The position numbers were made by a program, and so were the translations under genes. From Aestuariibaculum suncheonense (GTDB lineage Bacteria > Bacteroidota > Bacteroidia > Flavobacteriales > Flavobacteriaceae), in NCBI RefSeq assembly GCF_014596935.1, contig NZ_JACVXC010000007.1:1-64000 (forward strand): a stretch of 64,000 nucleotides of DNA. Direction: 5' to 3'. Below the pieces are notes generated by a model. That model made no database searches and had not been told where the DNA came from. It was given only the letters and a program-made list of their open reading frames with translations. This document shows, piece after piece, positions 51,279 through 62,469 of the stretch. Numbering within the stretch: position 1 is the first letter of the stretch; each line of letters opens with the position of its first letter.

Positions 51279-52916
51279 CTAGTGTAAATAATCGTTGTAA
51301 GTTGAAGGATTGCTAAGAATTTCGGTTGCTTTCTTAATTTTCGTATCATGTCTCTTGTAATAATCGTACAAACCTTCACGATATACGTAGCGTTTTACAA
51401 TCTCTTCAGTTAACAATTCTAATAAATAAGCTTTATTTTCATCAATGATACTGGTTTTAGACTTATTTAAATTAGATATAAGCGTTTTATAATCTTTTTC
51501 GATGTTATCGTTTAATTCTTCTTTTGTTGCGGCTTCAAAAGCTTTATTTAAGGCTTTTTCGGTTTCGGTTTCAAAAGTGAAGTTATTAGACTTTAAGTAG
51601 CTTTTAAATTCGTTGAAATCAGTATCGGTTAATTTGAAATTATCAACATTATCTAACTTGTGTTTATAGTAGAAATCTGTAGCAAAATTAAACACTAAGT
51701 CATTGTTCACAATAGCATTTGTAATAGCCGAATTGTTTGAAGCATCGAAACTGGCATCGGGGAATACGCCGCCACCATCAAATACTTTTCTACCGTTTTT
51801 GGTTTTGTATTCATTGTAGTTTTCCTGTTTTACGCGAACTGCTTCTCCTTTTTCATTACGGTGCCAGTAGTCTAAAGCCTGAATACAACGTCCGGAAGGT
51901 GTATAATATCTTGAAATGGTAATCTTTACCTGAGTGCCATAAATAAGCTCTTTCGGGCGTTGTACCAATCCTTTACCAAAACTTCTGGAACCTACAATAA
52001 CCGCACGATCTAAATCCTGTAATGAGCCCGAAACAATCTCACTTGCCGAGGCACTTCCACCATCAATTAAAACCACCAAAGGAATTTCGGTGTCGATAGG
52101 ATTATCTTGCGTGTAATAGGTTTTATTATACTTTTTAACCTTCGATTTTGTAGTTACTACTAGTTGTCCTTTCGGGACAAATAGGTTTACAATTTTGATG
52201 GCTTCGTTCAATAATCCACCTGGATTTCCTCTTAAATCTAAAATAATTTTTTGAGCACCCTGAGCTTTTAAATCACGTAATGCATAGTTGGTTTCGGCCG
52301 CTGCTTTTTCATTAAATCGAGATAAAACGATGTACCCTGTTTTATTGTTTATTAATGAAAAATAAGGCACGGCTTTAATTTCAACTTCGGCGCGATTAAT
52401 GGTTGCAGTATTCGTTTTCCCTTGGCGTTTATAAGTCACTTCAACAGAGCTTCCGGTAACCCCTCTTAACAGTTCACCGGCATCTTCTTTATAATCTTCA
52501 ATACGAATATTACCCACTTTTACAATTTCATCACCGGCTTTTAAGCCTGCTTTATCGGCAGGATAATCTTTGTAAGGTTCAACAATTACTAGTTTATCCT
52601 TTAAGGTTTTTACTTTGGCTCCAATACCTGTATAATCTCCTGTATTGTTAATTCTTGCTGCTTCAACATCCTGCTCGTTCATGAAGTTGGTATACGGATC
52701 TAAATCGGCTAACATGCTTTTTATTGCCGTATCCATCAAGTCACCGGGATTGGTTTCATCAACATAATTCATGTTGAGTTCTTTAAACAAGGTCGTGAAG
52801 ATTTCAAGTTGTTTTGCAATCTCAAAAAAATCATTTTGAAAGGCTGTTGTGGTGAAAAATAAACCACAAGCCAGTACCGGAATGATAATACGTTTTTTAA
52901 GTAATTTTTTCATCAT
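51279..52916 (-). CDS. S41 family C-terminal-processing protease (CtpA-like)
   Basis: A 545-residue periplasmic protease with a signal anchor at about 11-28, a PDZ domain (about 85-175, GDYTGIGAKVKTLKDKLVIV, DKAGLKAGDEIVKVGN) and the S41 catalytic core with LDLRGNPGGLLNEA, DGGSASASEIVSGSLQD (catalytic Ser) and RSFGKGLVQ (catalytic Lys). The rest (about 400-545) is a helical C-terminal region. It cuts near protein C-termini. It overlaps rnpA upstream by 4 bp. Confidence 0.95.
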   Translation of the reverse strand: MMKKLLKKRIIIPVLACGLFFTTTAFQNDFFEIAKQLEIFTTLFKELNMNYVDETNPGDLMDTAIKSMLADLDPYTNFMNEQDVEAARINNTGDYTGIGAKVKTLKDKLVIVEPYKDYPADKAGLKAGDEIVKVGNIRIEDYKEDAGELLRGVTGSSVEVTYKRQGKTNTATINRAEVEIKAVPYFSLINNKTGYIVLSRFNEKAAAETNYALRDLKAQGAQKIILDLRGNPGGLLNEAIKIVNLFVPKGQLVVTTKSKVKKYNKTYYTQDNPIDTEIPLVVLIDGGSASASEIVSGSLQDLDRAVIVGSRSFGKGLVQRPKELIYGTQVKITISRYYTPSGRCIQALDYWHRNEKGEAVRVKQENYNEYKTKNGRKVFDGGGVFPDASFDASNNSAITNAIVNNDLVFNFATDFYYKHKLDNVDNFKLTDTDFNEFKSYLKSNNFTFETETEKALNKAFEAATKEELNDNIEKDYKTLISNLNKSKTSIIDENKAYLLELLTEEIVKRYVYREGLYDYYKRHDTKIKKATEILSNPSTYNDYLH

Positions 52917-53302
52917 GACTCGTTTTCAGTTTCAGAAACCTTGTTTAAAAACTTGTTAAACAAGTGCTGCATTCTGTTTTCAATTTGGGATAATGTGGGT
53001 TTGTCTTTGCCAATGTACAAAATCATAAACGCATATTGTGTAGAAATGTTGTTAAAATATGAAGCCTTATTCAGGCGATAAACTTCTCTTAACAAACGCT
53101 TTATTCGGTTACGTTCTACGGCAGTTTTAAACTGTCTTTTACTTACAGAAACTCCGGTTTGAGTGGTAATAGGTGTATCAAATGAAGTAGGCAGATACAC
53201 TAATCGTAAGGGATAAGCCGAAACAGATTGTCCTTCGCTAAAGAGCTGTCCAATCAGCTTTTTACTTTTAAGTTTTTCGTTTTTATTGTAAGTAAATTTC
53301 AA
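52913..53302 (-). CDS. rnpA: Ribonuclease P protein component
   Basis: 129 residues, the protein subunit of RNase P for tRNA 5' maturation. The family signature KTAVERNRIKRLLREVYR is present, with SVSKRQFK before it. In many bacteria rnpA follows rpmH near dnaA, but neither is in this window; here it forms an operon with the S41 protease gene, overlapping it by 4 bp. Confidence 0.95.
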   Translation of the reverse strand: MKFTYNKNEKLKSKKLIGQLFSEGQSVSAYPLRLVYLPTSFDTPITTQTGVSVSKRQFKTAVERNRIKRLLREVYRLNKASYFNNISTQYAFMILYIGKDKPTLSQIENRMQHLFNKFLNKVSETENES

Positions 53303-53338
53303 GATGTGTATTTTAATTTTTCAAAGGTACGGAAATAA

Positions 53339-53367
53339 AAAAATCACTTAATAAATAAGTGATTTTT
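53339..53367. terminator. Terminator between DUF3826 and rnpA genes
   Basis: AAAAATCACTTA and TAAGTGATTTTT form a 12-bp stem with a 5-nt loop; on the minus strand it lies 26 bp after the DUF3826 stop. Confidence 0.85.
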
Positions 53368-53392
53368 GTAAGTTGTTTTATGTGTTTACCCA

Positions 53393-54046
53393 TTATTGAT
53401 TACTCGCTTTTTGAGCTTTCATTTTATTCACATAGGTTTTATACATCTTGTGCCAGTCACGTCCGTTGTTGTTTAAAAACTGCTCGTTTTTGGTTTTGTA
53501 GATTTCAAAAATAGCCGAAATCTGTTTCATACTTTTAAAGTCAATGGCCATTTCGCGAGCTTCTTTTAAGTTTTTAATAAGCTCAGCTTCCTCGTATGAT
53601 TTTAAATACGGAACGATTTCGCGATAGGCTTTCATAGTAAAATCCACTTTTCCAACGGTGTATTTATCTAAAATAAATTCTACTTGCTCTGCTGCTAAAT
53701 GCTCATTTAAACCACTCATTAAATCGTTATGAACACTATCCGGCATGGCAGAATCTGCAATAATAGATCGGTCTAAATCTGATAATTTTTCTCCGGTTCT
53801 TGGGTTAATTCCTGCAGGAACTTCTTCAAACGAATGACTGTTATGCCAGTTACGAACCGCTGTTAAATGTGAGGTGATTAATGAGGTTACAGTGGTTTCT
53901 TTAGTTTCATCACTAAGGTTTAATTCTTGAACCCATCCACTGGCTTTATCCCATAAACTTTCGGTTTGTGCAAAACTAAAAGTTGATGATAAAATAAGGG
54001 CAAGAATTAAGGTTTTAAAGGTTTTTGTTTTTATTGAATTGAGCAT
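53393..54046 (-). CDS. DUF3826 family exported protein
   Basis: 217 residues with a signal peptide (to about 26, SSTFSFAQ) and a helical mature part containing VDFTMKAYREIVPYLKSYEE and NLKEAREMAIDFKSMKQISAIF, which I recognise as the DUF3826 family of Bacteroidetes. No function is known. It is transcribed from its own promoter, after the thiamin operon, and ends in a strong terminator. Confidence 0.8.
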   Translation of the reverse strand: MLNSIKTKTFKTLILALILSSTFSFAQTESLWDKASGWVQELNLSDETKETTVTSLITSHLTAVRNWHNSHSFEEVPAGINPRTGEKLSDLDRSIIADSAMPDSVHNDLMSGLNEHLAAEQVEFILDKYTVGKVDFTMKAYREIVPYLKSYEEAELIKNLKEAREMAIDFKSMKQISAIFEIYKTKNEQFLNNNGRDWHKMYKTYVNKMKAQKASNQ

Positions 54047-54143
54047 GCTTTTAGGTTAAATTTTTTTAAAAGCATAAAGGTACTTTAAATGTGACGCAAT
54101 CTCAAAATTCTATCTCATAATTGAGATTAAAATACAATGTTGT

Positions 54144-55256
54144 TTACCAGGTGTTTTCCCAGTCTTTCCATACTGGTTCTAAATCATTATCCTGAAGCAT
54201 TTTCGCGATAGCTTCTGTTGAACGTTCATCGGAAATTTCAAATTGTTCCAACGATTGGGGCTCGACGACATAGCCTCCGGGATTGGTTTTTGATTCCGCG
54301 CTTAATGAGGTTACACCCAAATGCACAATGTGGTTTCTAAAGGTTTCGCTCTCTCGCGTACTCATCGATAATTCCACATCTTCATCCAGTAATCTAAATG
54401 CACAAATGGTTTGAACTAAGTCGCGGTCGGTCATTTCTACTTTAGGTTCTAACCCGCCGCTATGTGGTCTTAAACGAGGAAAAGAAATAGAGTATTTGGT
54501 TTTCCAATAGGTTTTTTGAAGGTATTTTAAATGTAAGGCCGTAAAAAAACTGTCGGCACGCCAGTCTTCTAATCCAAATAAGGCGCCTAGGCCGATTTTA
54601 TGAATGCCTGCTCGTCCTAAACGGTCTGGTGTTTCTAATCGGAAATCGAAATTTGATTTTTTCCCTTTCGGGTGATGCTTTTTATATTCGGCTCTGTGGT
54701 ACGTTTCCTGATACACTAAAACTGCATATAAATTAGCTTCAATTAGTTCTTCATATTCATTTTGATGTAAAGGCTGAACTTCAATAGTGATGTTTGAAAA
54801 TTGATCTTTAATCAATTCGATGGCGTGTTTTATATACGGAACACCAACCGTTTTATTAGCTTCACCAGTTACCAGTAGAATGTGGTCGTAACCTTTAGAT
54901 TTTAAGAAGGCGACTTCCTTTAAAATTTCAGCATCGGTTAAGGTTCTGCGCGGAATTTTATTGGTCATGCTAAAACCACAGTAGGTACAAATGTTTTGAC
55001 ATTCGTTAGACAAATACATAGGAACATACATTTGAATGGTATTTCCAAAACGCTTTTTGGTTAGCAACCGACTTTGTTGCGCCATTTGTTCTAAATACGG
55101 TTGGGCTGCAGGTGAAATCAGAGCTTTAAAATCTTCTAAATCACGTTTGGTTTTAGCCAGTACAAATTCAACATCCTGTGCTGTTTTAGCATTAATGCTG
55201 GCTAAAGTATCATCCCAGTTATAAGTATCAAATAGGTTTTGAAATGTCGTTGTCAT
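54144..55256 (-). CDS. thiH: 2-iminoacetate synthase (radical SAM)
   Basis: A 370-residue radical SAM enzyme that cleaves tyrosine to make dehydroglycine for the thiazole ring. The Fe-S motif is CQNICTYC (Cx3Cx2C, about 86-93), followed by GFSMTNKIPRRTL, LLVTGEANKTVGV and the C-terminal SMSTRESETFRNH and ETYHR motifs of ThiH. It is the last gene of the thiamin operon, 9 bp after thiG. Confidence 0.95.
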   Translation of the reverse strand: MTTTFQNLFDTYNWDDTLASINAKTAQDVEFVLAKTKRDLEDFKALISPAAQPYLEQMAQQSRLLTKKRFGNTIQMYVPMYLSNECQNICTYCGFSMTNKIPRRTLTDAEILKEVAFLKSKGYDHILLVTGEANKTVGVPYIKHAIELIKDQFSNITIEVQPLHQNEYEELIEANLYAVLVYQETYHRAEYKKHHPKGKKSNFDFRLETPDRLGRAGIHKIGLGALFGLEDWRADSFFTALHLKYLQKTYWKTKYSISFPRLRPHSGGLEPKVEMTDRDLVQTICAFRLLDEDVELSMSTRESETFRNHIVHLGVTSLSAESKTNPGGYVVEPQSLEQFEISDERSTEAIAKMLQDNDLEPVWKDWENTW

Positions 55257-55265
55257 GATATTTTC

Positions 55266-56036
55266 TTAATTTAAAAAACTAGTTAGGGGGCTGCTCGCTT
55301 CGGCGTGGTGTTTTACCGAGGCCAGTTTGGCATTGTAGGCCATACGACCTGCTTCAACAGCCATTTTAAAGGCTTTTGCCATGTCTGCCGGATGTTGTGA
55401 AACCGCAATGGCAGTATTCACTAAAACTGCATCGGCACCTAATTCCATGGCAAAAGCGGCATGCGACGGACTTCCAATACCGGCATCAACAATAACAGGA
55501 ACGTTACTTTGTTCGATAATAATTTCTAAGAAATCAAGCGTTTTTAAGCCTTTATTGGTGCCTATTGGGGCTCCTAAAGGCATCACACATTGGGCGCCCA
55601 CGTCTTCCAATCGCTTACATAAAACCGGATCGGCATGAATATATGGCATGACTACAAAGCCTAATTTTACCAGTTCCTCCGCAGCTTTTAAAGTTTCAAT
55701 AGGATCGGGTAATAAATATTTGGGATCCGGATGAATTTCTAATTTAATCCAGTTGGTTTCTAAAGCCTCGCGCGCCAGTTGTGCGGCAAAAACGGCTTCC
55801 TTGGCATCGCGAACACCCGAAGTATTTGGCAATAAATTAATGTGCGGAAGCATGATACTTTTCAGCATTTGATCTTGTTCATTATGTACATCAACACGTT
55901 TTAAAGCAACCGTAATGAGTTCACTTTCGCTCGCAATTAAGGCATCGGTCATAAGTTGATTGGAACTGAATTTTCCGGTTCCGGTAAATAATCTGGACTG
56001 AAAGGTTTTATCGGCTATAGTAAGTAAATCGTTCAT
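55266..56036 (-). CDS. thiG: Thiazole synthase
   Basis: 256 residues. ThiG condenses deoxyxylulose-5-phosphate, dehydroglycine and ThiS thiocarboxylate to the thiazole phosphate. [18 protein letters not shown] contains the Schiff-base lysine, and [30 protein letters not shown] is the phosphate-binding signature. It lies 2 bp after thiE and 9 bp before thiH. Confidence 0.95.
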   Translation of the reverse strand: MNDLLTIADKTFQSRLFTGTGKFSSNQLMTDALIASESELITVALKRVDVHNEQDQMLKSIMLPHINLLPNTSGVRDAKEAVFAAQLAREALETNWIKLEIHPDPKYLLPDPIETLKAAEELVKLGFVVMPYIHADPVLCKRLEDVGAQCVMPLGAPIGTNKGLKTLDFLEIIIEQSNVPVIVDAGIGSPSHAAFAMELGADAVLVNTAIAVSQHPADMAKAFKMAVEAGRMAYNAKLASVKHHAEASSPLTSFLN

Positions 56037-56038
56037 AA

Positions 56039-56680
56039 TTATAAGGTGTGTCGTTGTTCAAAAGTTGCTGAAGCGTTAAGTAATTTGTTGATTGTTGAAA
56101 TACTATTGAAATTTTCTGTGATGGCTCCAGACATGGCAATACCATGAATACCGGTTTGTAAAAGAGCTGGAATATCTTGCTCAACAATACCTCCAATGGC
56201 GATGATCGGGGTTTCAGATTGTAGGTCTTCAAGTATCGAATGAAACCCTTCAAGACCTAAAACAGGACTTAAATTTTCTTTGGTGTTTGTAAACCTGAAA
56301 GGCCCCAAACCGATATAATTGACGTTTTGTGATAGCAGGTTTTGGCAATCTTCAATGGTATTTGCGGTGCCTCCAATGATAAACCATTTACCTAAATACT
56401 CGCGAGCTTCTAACGGACAAGCATCTGTTTTTCCTAAATGAACACCATCAGCATGTATTGCTTTTGCTATTTTATAATGGTCATTTATGATTAATCGCGT
56501 TTGAAAATGAGCTGTAATCTCGCGGGCTTTTTCAGCGGTTTTTAATATTGTTTTTTCGTCTGTATTTTTTAGTCGGAGTTGCACCAGTTCGGCCCCATAA
56601 GTACAGGCTTTTTGGATATTATGCAGATGTTCTTCTGGCGTTTGTCCTTGAGATATATAATGTAATTTAGCGATGTTCAT
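56039..56680 (-). CDS. thiE: Thiamine-phosphate synthase
   Basis: Joins HMP-pyrophosphate and thiazole phosphate. 213 residues from the ATG at 56680, 4 bp after thiD; a longer frame from 56716 overlaps thiD by 32 bp and adds an unlikely lead. [19 protein letters not shown] and [12 protein letters not shown] with IIAIGGI carry the usual TMP-synthase motifs, including the DGVHLG metal site. The second, more divergent ThiE-like protein in this operon is at 57454-58038. Confidence 0.9.
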   Translation of the reverse strand: MNIAKLHYISQGQTPEEHLHNIQKACTYGAELVQLRLKNTDEKTILKTAEKAREITAHFQTRLIINDHYKIAKAIHADGVHLGKTDACPLEAREYLGKWFIIGGTANTIEDCQNLLSQNVNYIGLGPFRFTNTKENLSPVLGLEGFHSILEDLQSETPIIAIGGIVEQDIPALLQTGIHGIAMSGAITENFNSISTINKLLNASATFEQRHTL

Positions 56681-56684
56681 GATG

Positions 56685-57494
56685 TTATTTTTGTATTTGA
56701 TAGGTATGAGTACCAAGTAAACTCGGGTTAGAATTTAAGAACCGTTCGGTGTAATATTTAGCCAGTTTTGAAGCATCTTCCAAAGGAAAATCTAAAGCTA
56801 AATGGGAAGCTAAAGCAGATGATAATACACAACCACTGCCATGTTTATTGGAAATAGTTTTAGCATTTGGAGGAATATTAACCAAAACAATGCGGTTATA
56901 GTACAGTTCGTCAAAGCCTTTTTTATCTTCACGATGACCACCCTTTAAATAGATATTTGTTAAAGAAGAAATATGTTCTATGGTTTCCTGAACGTCCAGT
57001 TCTGGGTATAAACTTTTTATTTCATCGTAATTTGGGGTGATGATATTACAGTATGTCCAGATCGAATTTAAAGTGGTTTGATGCTCTTTGGAATGAAAAT
57101 AGAAACCCGAACTCGCTTTAAAAATAGGATCTAAAACAATTATTATTTCAGGATTTAACTGTTTCAATTGCTTTAGAATATTGAGCAAAACCTCCCACGA
57201 TTCCACAATGCCAATTTTAACGACTGAAATTTGAAAGCGTTCAAAAATGGATTCTATTTGAGCCGAAATAATCTCCGGACTTGTCCAGATACATTGCTTA
57301 AAATCCACATCATTTTGAACGGTTATTGCCGTACAAACTGATAGACCATAAAGACCATGCGCTTCAAAAGTTTTAATATCTTGCGTGAGTCCTGCCCCAC
57401 TACTTGGGTCAAATCCGGCGATAGACAATATGTATTTATTAGTATTCAAATAATTAATTTTTGTAATGCTTTTGGATGATTTTAAAATCTTCAA
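56685..57494 (-). CDS. thiD: Hydroxymethylpyrimidine (phosphate) kinase
   Basis: 269 residues, phosphorylating HMP and HMP-P. SIAGFDPSSGAGLTQDIKTF near the start and the C-terminal ISNKHGSGCVLSSALASHLA (anion hole and catalytic Asp-type GSGC) are the ThiD signatures, with VVKIGIVESWE between. The ATG at 57494 gives a 41-bp overlap with the upstream gene; the conserved part begins about 25 residues later, so a non-ATG start such as the TTG of NYLNTNK would also be possible. Confidence 0.92.
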   Translation of the reverse strand: MKILKSSKSITKINYLNTNKYILSIAGFDPSSGAGLTQDIKTFEAHGLYGLSVCTAITVQNDVDFKQCIWTSPEIISAQIESIFERFQISVVKIGIVESWEVLLNILKQLKQLNPEIIIVLDPIFKASSGFYFHSKEHQTTLNSIWTYCNIITPNYDEIKSLYPELDVQETIEHISSLTNIYLKGGHREDKKGFDELYYNRIVLVNIPPNAKTISNKHGSGCVLSSALASHLALDFPLEDASKLAKYYTERFLNSNPSLLGTHTYQIQK

Positions 57495-58038
57495 CAGGTG
57501 ATGGACTTTGCCAAATGCCTCCTAAAACACCAATGCCCTTATAACCCAGTTTATCAAATTCCAATAGGTTTTTGGTGGTTACGCCACCCATACCAATAAT
57601 GGTTTTATCGATGTGATTCACATCAAAACCTTGCCCTTTGTAGCCTACTTTTGAAATGGATGAAAACACCGGACTTAATAAATGATAATCATATTTAAAT
57701 TTACAATCAGCGAGTTCTTCAGGTGAATGAAAAGAACTGCTAATAGTTATATTATTTGCTCTTCTTAAGTTCTCAAAAGTTTCTATTGACGTTACTCTTC
57801 TTTTGGCTTCCCGAAAATGGAGACCTTTTAAATTATAGTTTTCTAAAAGCTCATGAAATTCATGTACTACAATTCTATCATGATATTTAATATCGATTTG
57901 ATTCAGATAATCACAATAAAATTGAAAGTCATGATGTGGTTTACGTAAATGAAAGTATTGCAGTCCTTCACGAAATAATTCATGAAGGATTACAATTTCA
58001 TTATCAAGTTTATGTTCAGGAGCAATTATAACAACCAT
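57454..58038 (-). CDS. ThiE/TenI-like protein
   Basis: 194 residues, a TIM-barrel of the thiamine-phosphate-synthase superfamily: GLQYFHLRKPHHDFQFYC, LLENYNLKGLHFREAKR, HLLSPVFSSISKVGYKGQGF, GMGGVTTKNLLEFDKLGY. It lacks the DGVHLG metal motif of true ThiE and resembles TenI-type proteins, which in other bacteria aromatise thiazole tautomers. Given a regular ThiE in the same operon, a TenI-like or divergent role is more likely. It lies 10 bp after thiC. Confidence 0.75.
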   Translation of the reverse strand: MVVIIAPEHKLDNEIVILHELFREGLQYFHLRKPHHDFQFYCDYLNQIDIKYHDRIVVHEFHELLENYNLKGLHFREAKRRVTSIETFENLRRANNITISSSFHSPEELADCKFKYDYHLLSPVFSSISKVGYKGQGFDVNHIDKTIIGMGGVTTKNLLEFDKLGYKGIGVLGGIWQSPSPVEDFKIIQKHYKN

Positions 58039-58048
58039 ATTTTACAGT

Positions 58049-59932
<1,884 letters not shown>

Positions 59933-60136
59933 TTATCCGCCTTGGGTTGCCTGAATGATGAGTATATTATCGCCATCCTGAAGTAATTGATCATCCCAGT
60001 TAGACTTGGAAATAATGTGTTGATTGATGGCTACGGCAATACCAATTTGTGGATAGTTTTCCTGATGCAGTAACTGTGAAATATTGACATTTTCATCAAT
60101 ATTCAGTGGTTGTTCGTTAAGGTGAATGGTTATCAT
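59933..60136 (-). CDS. thiS: Sulfur carrier protein ThiS
   Basis: 67 residues of the ubiquitin-like ThiS/MoaD family ending in the required Gly-Gly (ATQGG), to which sulfur is attached as a thiocarboxylate for ThiG. The start MITIHLNEQPLNIDEN is typical. It is the first gene of the operon behind the TPP riboswitch. A ThiF adenylyltransferase gene is not in the cluster. Confidence 0.92.
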   Translation of the reverse strand: MITIHLNEQPLNIDENVNISQLLHQENYPQIGIAVAINQHIISKSNWDDQLLQDGDNILIIQATQGG

Positions 60137-60183
60137 TTACAATACATTTTATATTGTAAACCATAGAGGAAAAAAAGACTTTG

Positions 60184-60210
60184 AAAAAAGACACTTCGCG
60201 ACTTGAAGCG
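60184..60210 (-). terminator. Terminator of the TPP riboswitch expression platform
   Basis: On the minus strand CGCTTC and GAAGTG form a 6-bp stem (with one G-U pair) with a 7-nt loop, followed by TCTTTTTTC, about 46 nt after the aptamer and before thiS. It fits a ligand-dependent attenuator. Confidence 0.55.
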
Positions 60211-60255
60211 TATTAATGAAAAGGTGCGTTAGCCCGTATTGCAACAGTCTATTCA

Positions 60256-60333
60256 ACTTTTCCCTTCGACGGTACTAACCGTATCAGGTTCAAAGGGTAT
60301 GTCTCAGTTCTAAAAATTAGAACACCCCTAAAG
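60256..60333 (-). promoter_or_regulatory. TPP (thi-box) riboswitch
   Basis: The minus strand contains the thi-box core: AGGGGTG at the start, ACTGAGACATACCCTTTGAA, CCTGATACGGTTAGTACCG and GAAGGGAA, in the order and spacing of the TPP aptamer. P3 is a short A/T-rich hairpin (TTCTAATTTTTAGAA). It precedes thiS-thiC and should repress the operon when thiamine pyrophosphate is abundant. Confidence 0.97.
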
Positions 60334-60342
60334 TTTACACTA

Positions 60343-60374
60343 CGAAGGTATTAAAAAATAAAGTGCTAGCACAA
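60343..60374 (-). promoter_or_regulatory. Predicted promoter of the thiamin operon
   Basis: On the minus strand TTG (60374-60372), 21 bp, TACCTTCG (60350-60343), one mismatch from TAnnTTTG, just before the riboswitch. Confidence 0.45.
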
Positions 60375-60453
60375 GGGATTTTCAAAAATTTAATATCAAG
60401 GCTTTAAGGGATATAAAAAAGTAATTGTTTATTTTTTGATTTTATATCAATAA

Positions 60454-60485
60454 AAAAGGCCTCTTTAGTTAAAAAGAAGCCTTTT
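60454..60485 (-). terminator. Terminator of the M1 peptidase gene
   Basis: AAAAGGCTTCTTT and AAAGAGGCCTTTT arms (minus strand) with a 6-nt loop, followed by T-tract, 29 bp after the stop. Confidence 0.85.
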
Positions 60486-60513
60486 GAATTTGATTTTGGA
60501 AAAGGAATACCCT

Positions 60514-62358
60514 TTACATTTTATTGTTTTCTCTGTTAATATCGGCCATCATGTTTTTAGGATCGATTTGTACAGACTTAACTGCTTTATTTGCTTTTAG
60601 CGTATATACAGGATACGCCCATGCCCAGTCTGGGGCAATGGTAGCAGAAGTTGGTTTTTCACCACGCATCATTTGTAACGAGATGTAAAAATCTTCAGTG
60701 GTTCCATCGGTATAAGTAACTGTTAAATCGATAGGCATTGGCATTAAACCAATACGTTCAAGAATAACATTATTACCGTTAATAACTTTTACACCATAAT
60801 CGATGGTATTGATAGTACGTGTCCAGTCGTTTAAATACCAGTCTAACTCCAATCCAGAAACTTTCTCAGCAACTCTAATAAAATCAGTACGCGTTGGGTG
60901 TTTAAAAGACCAGTCTTTAAAATACTGCTTTATGGTTTCTTTCTGATTATCTTCACCAATCACATAAGCCAATTGATTTAAGAATACATAGCCTTTATAG
61001 TAGGCTGCAATAGATGACGAACGGTTGTAATTGAAACGATCGGCGTGTGTGGTTTGTGGTTGCTCCGTTCCAGATTTGGCATATGAGAAATACACATCGT
61101 AAACACGTTGTGTTGGTTCTTCAAATGAGGTGTTGAAGATGCTGCTTCCGGCCAGTTCACCAAAATACTCTGTGAAACCTTCATCCATCCAATAGTTGGT
61201 TAACTCATTAGTTGCAAGTAAAAACTGGAACCAGGTATGTGCCATTTCATGAGCAGTTACTCCAAATAAGCCTTCAAAAGTACCTTCGCCAAGAATTAAA
61301 GTACACATTGCGTACTCCATACCGCCATCGCCACCTTGAATAACGGAGTATTGTTTATAAGGATATTGCCCGATGTTTGCACTGTAAAACTGCATTAACT
61401 GAACAGCTCTCTTCTGAAGATTTTTCCAGTTGTCCAGTTTATCTTTAGCCATGGTTTTCTTGTATAAGAAATGTATCAGAGGACCATTAGGGACCTGCAT
61501 GGTATCGTGGTTATATTCCGGGTCGGCAGCCCATGTAAAATCATGTACATTAGGCGCTACGAAATGCCAGGTTAATTTATCTCCAGCAGGACGATTTACC
61601 GTTGATGTTTCATACCCATAGCCTATTTCGTTTGGGTTTTGAAGGTACCCTGTTCCTCCAACTACATAGTTTTTATCAATATGAAGGGTCACATCGAAAT
61701 TACCCCAAACACCGTGGAATTCACGACCAATATAAGGGTCGGTGTGCCAGCCCTCGTAATCGTATTCAGCTAATTTAGGGTACCACTGAGACATAGAAAG
61801 TGCTACACCTTCTTTATTATTACGTCCTGTACGACGAATTTGCACAGGTACCTGAGCATCATAAACCATATCGAAAGTGACACTTTCCCCAGGTTGAATA
61901 GGTTTAGCTAAGTTCACTTCTAAAACAGTACCAACGGTATCGTAGGTTAAGGTGGTGCCATTTTGTTTTAAGGAGTTGACTTTAATGTATCCTATTTCAT
62001 CAGGACCAAGTTTACTAATGCGGTCTTTTACTCGGCCATCAGGGTCGGCAATGGTACGCGAACGCACGTCCATTTCGCTTCCAGGCTGAAAAGCGTTGAA
62101 GTATAAATGGTAAAATACTTTGTTTAAAACATCTGGTGAGTTGTTAGTGTAAACTAGGGTTTGTTTTCCTTTGTATTGATAGTTGTTTACATCCATATCA
62201 ATATCCATGGTGTAATCTACATGCTGTTGCCAGTAGGTTGATGTTGCCGGAGCATTTGGAATTACCGGAACGGTTGGTGTAATGGTAGCATATTCTTTAG
62301 AACCACCACAAGATACCAATAATGACAAGCTTAAAATAGATATAAATAATTGTTTCAT
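60514..62358 (-). CDS. M1 family metallopeptidase (aminopeptidase), lipoprotein
   Basis: 614 residues with a lipoprotein signal (LLVSCGGS, Cys17). After an N-terminal beta domain (about 40-270) comes the catalytic domain with GGMEYA (345-350), HEMAHTW (zinc ligands H370 and H374) and the third ligand Glu393 in MDEGFTEYF. It releases N-terminal residues from peptides, probably in the periplasm or at the outer surface. It is shorter than E. coli PepN, lacking the long helical C-terminal domain. Confidence 0.93.
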   Translation of the reverse strand: MKQLFISILSLSLLVSCGGSKEYATITPTVPVIPNAPATSTYWQQHVDYTMDIDMDVNNYQYKGKQTLVYTNNSPDVLNKVFYHLYFNAFQPGSEMDVRSRTIADPDGRVKDRISKLGPDEIGYIKVNSLKQNGTTLTYDTVGTVLEVNLAKPIQPGESVTFDMVYDAQVPVQIRRTGRNNKEGVALSMSQWYPKLAEYDYEGWHTDPYIGREFHGVWGNFDVTLHIDKNYVVGGTGYLQNPNEIGYGYETSTVNRPAGDKLTWHFVAPNVHDFTWAADPEYNHDTMQVPNGPLIHFLYKKTMAKDKLDNWKNLQKRAVQLMQFYSANIGQYPYKQYSVIQGGDGGMEYAMCTLILGEGTFEGLFGVTAHEMAHTWFQFLLATNELTNYWMDEGFTEYFGELAGSSIFNTSFEEPTQRVYDVYFSYAKSGTEQPQTTHADRFNYNRSSSIAAYYKGYVFLNQLAYVIGEDNQKETIKQYFKDWSFKHPTRTDFIRVAEKVSGLELDWYLNDWTRTINTIDYGVKVINGNNVILERIGLMPMPIDLTVTYTDGTTEDFYISLQMMRGEKPTSATIAPDWAWAYPVYTLKANKAVKSVQIDPKNMMADINRENNKM

Positions 62359-62424
62359 CGAGGAGATTTTTTATTGTGTTGTTAAACGTACTGTGCTTTT
62401 ATAAAAATACCAAAGGGTATAATT

Positions 62425-62452
62425 AAAAAAAGAGGCATGCGCCTCTTTTTTT
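62425..62452 (-). terminator. Terminator of the subtilase gene
   Basis: GAGGC and GCCTC with a 4-nt loop, extended by A and T runs, 18 bp after the stop at 62470. Confidence 0.85.
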
Positions 62453-62469
62453 ATATGGAATGTCATCTT

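Noticed and set aside
61430-61621. Plus-strand frames inside the M1, rnr, thiC and other large genes
   Set aside because: These are frame shadows of well-supported genes on the other strand.
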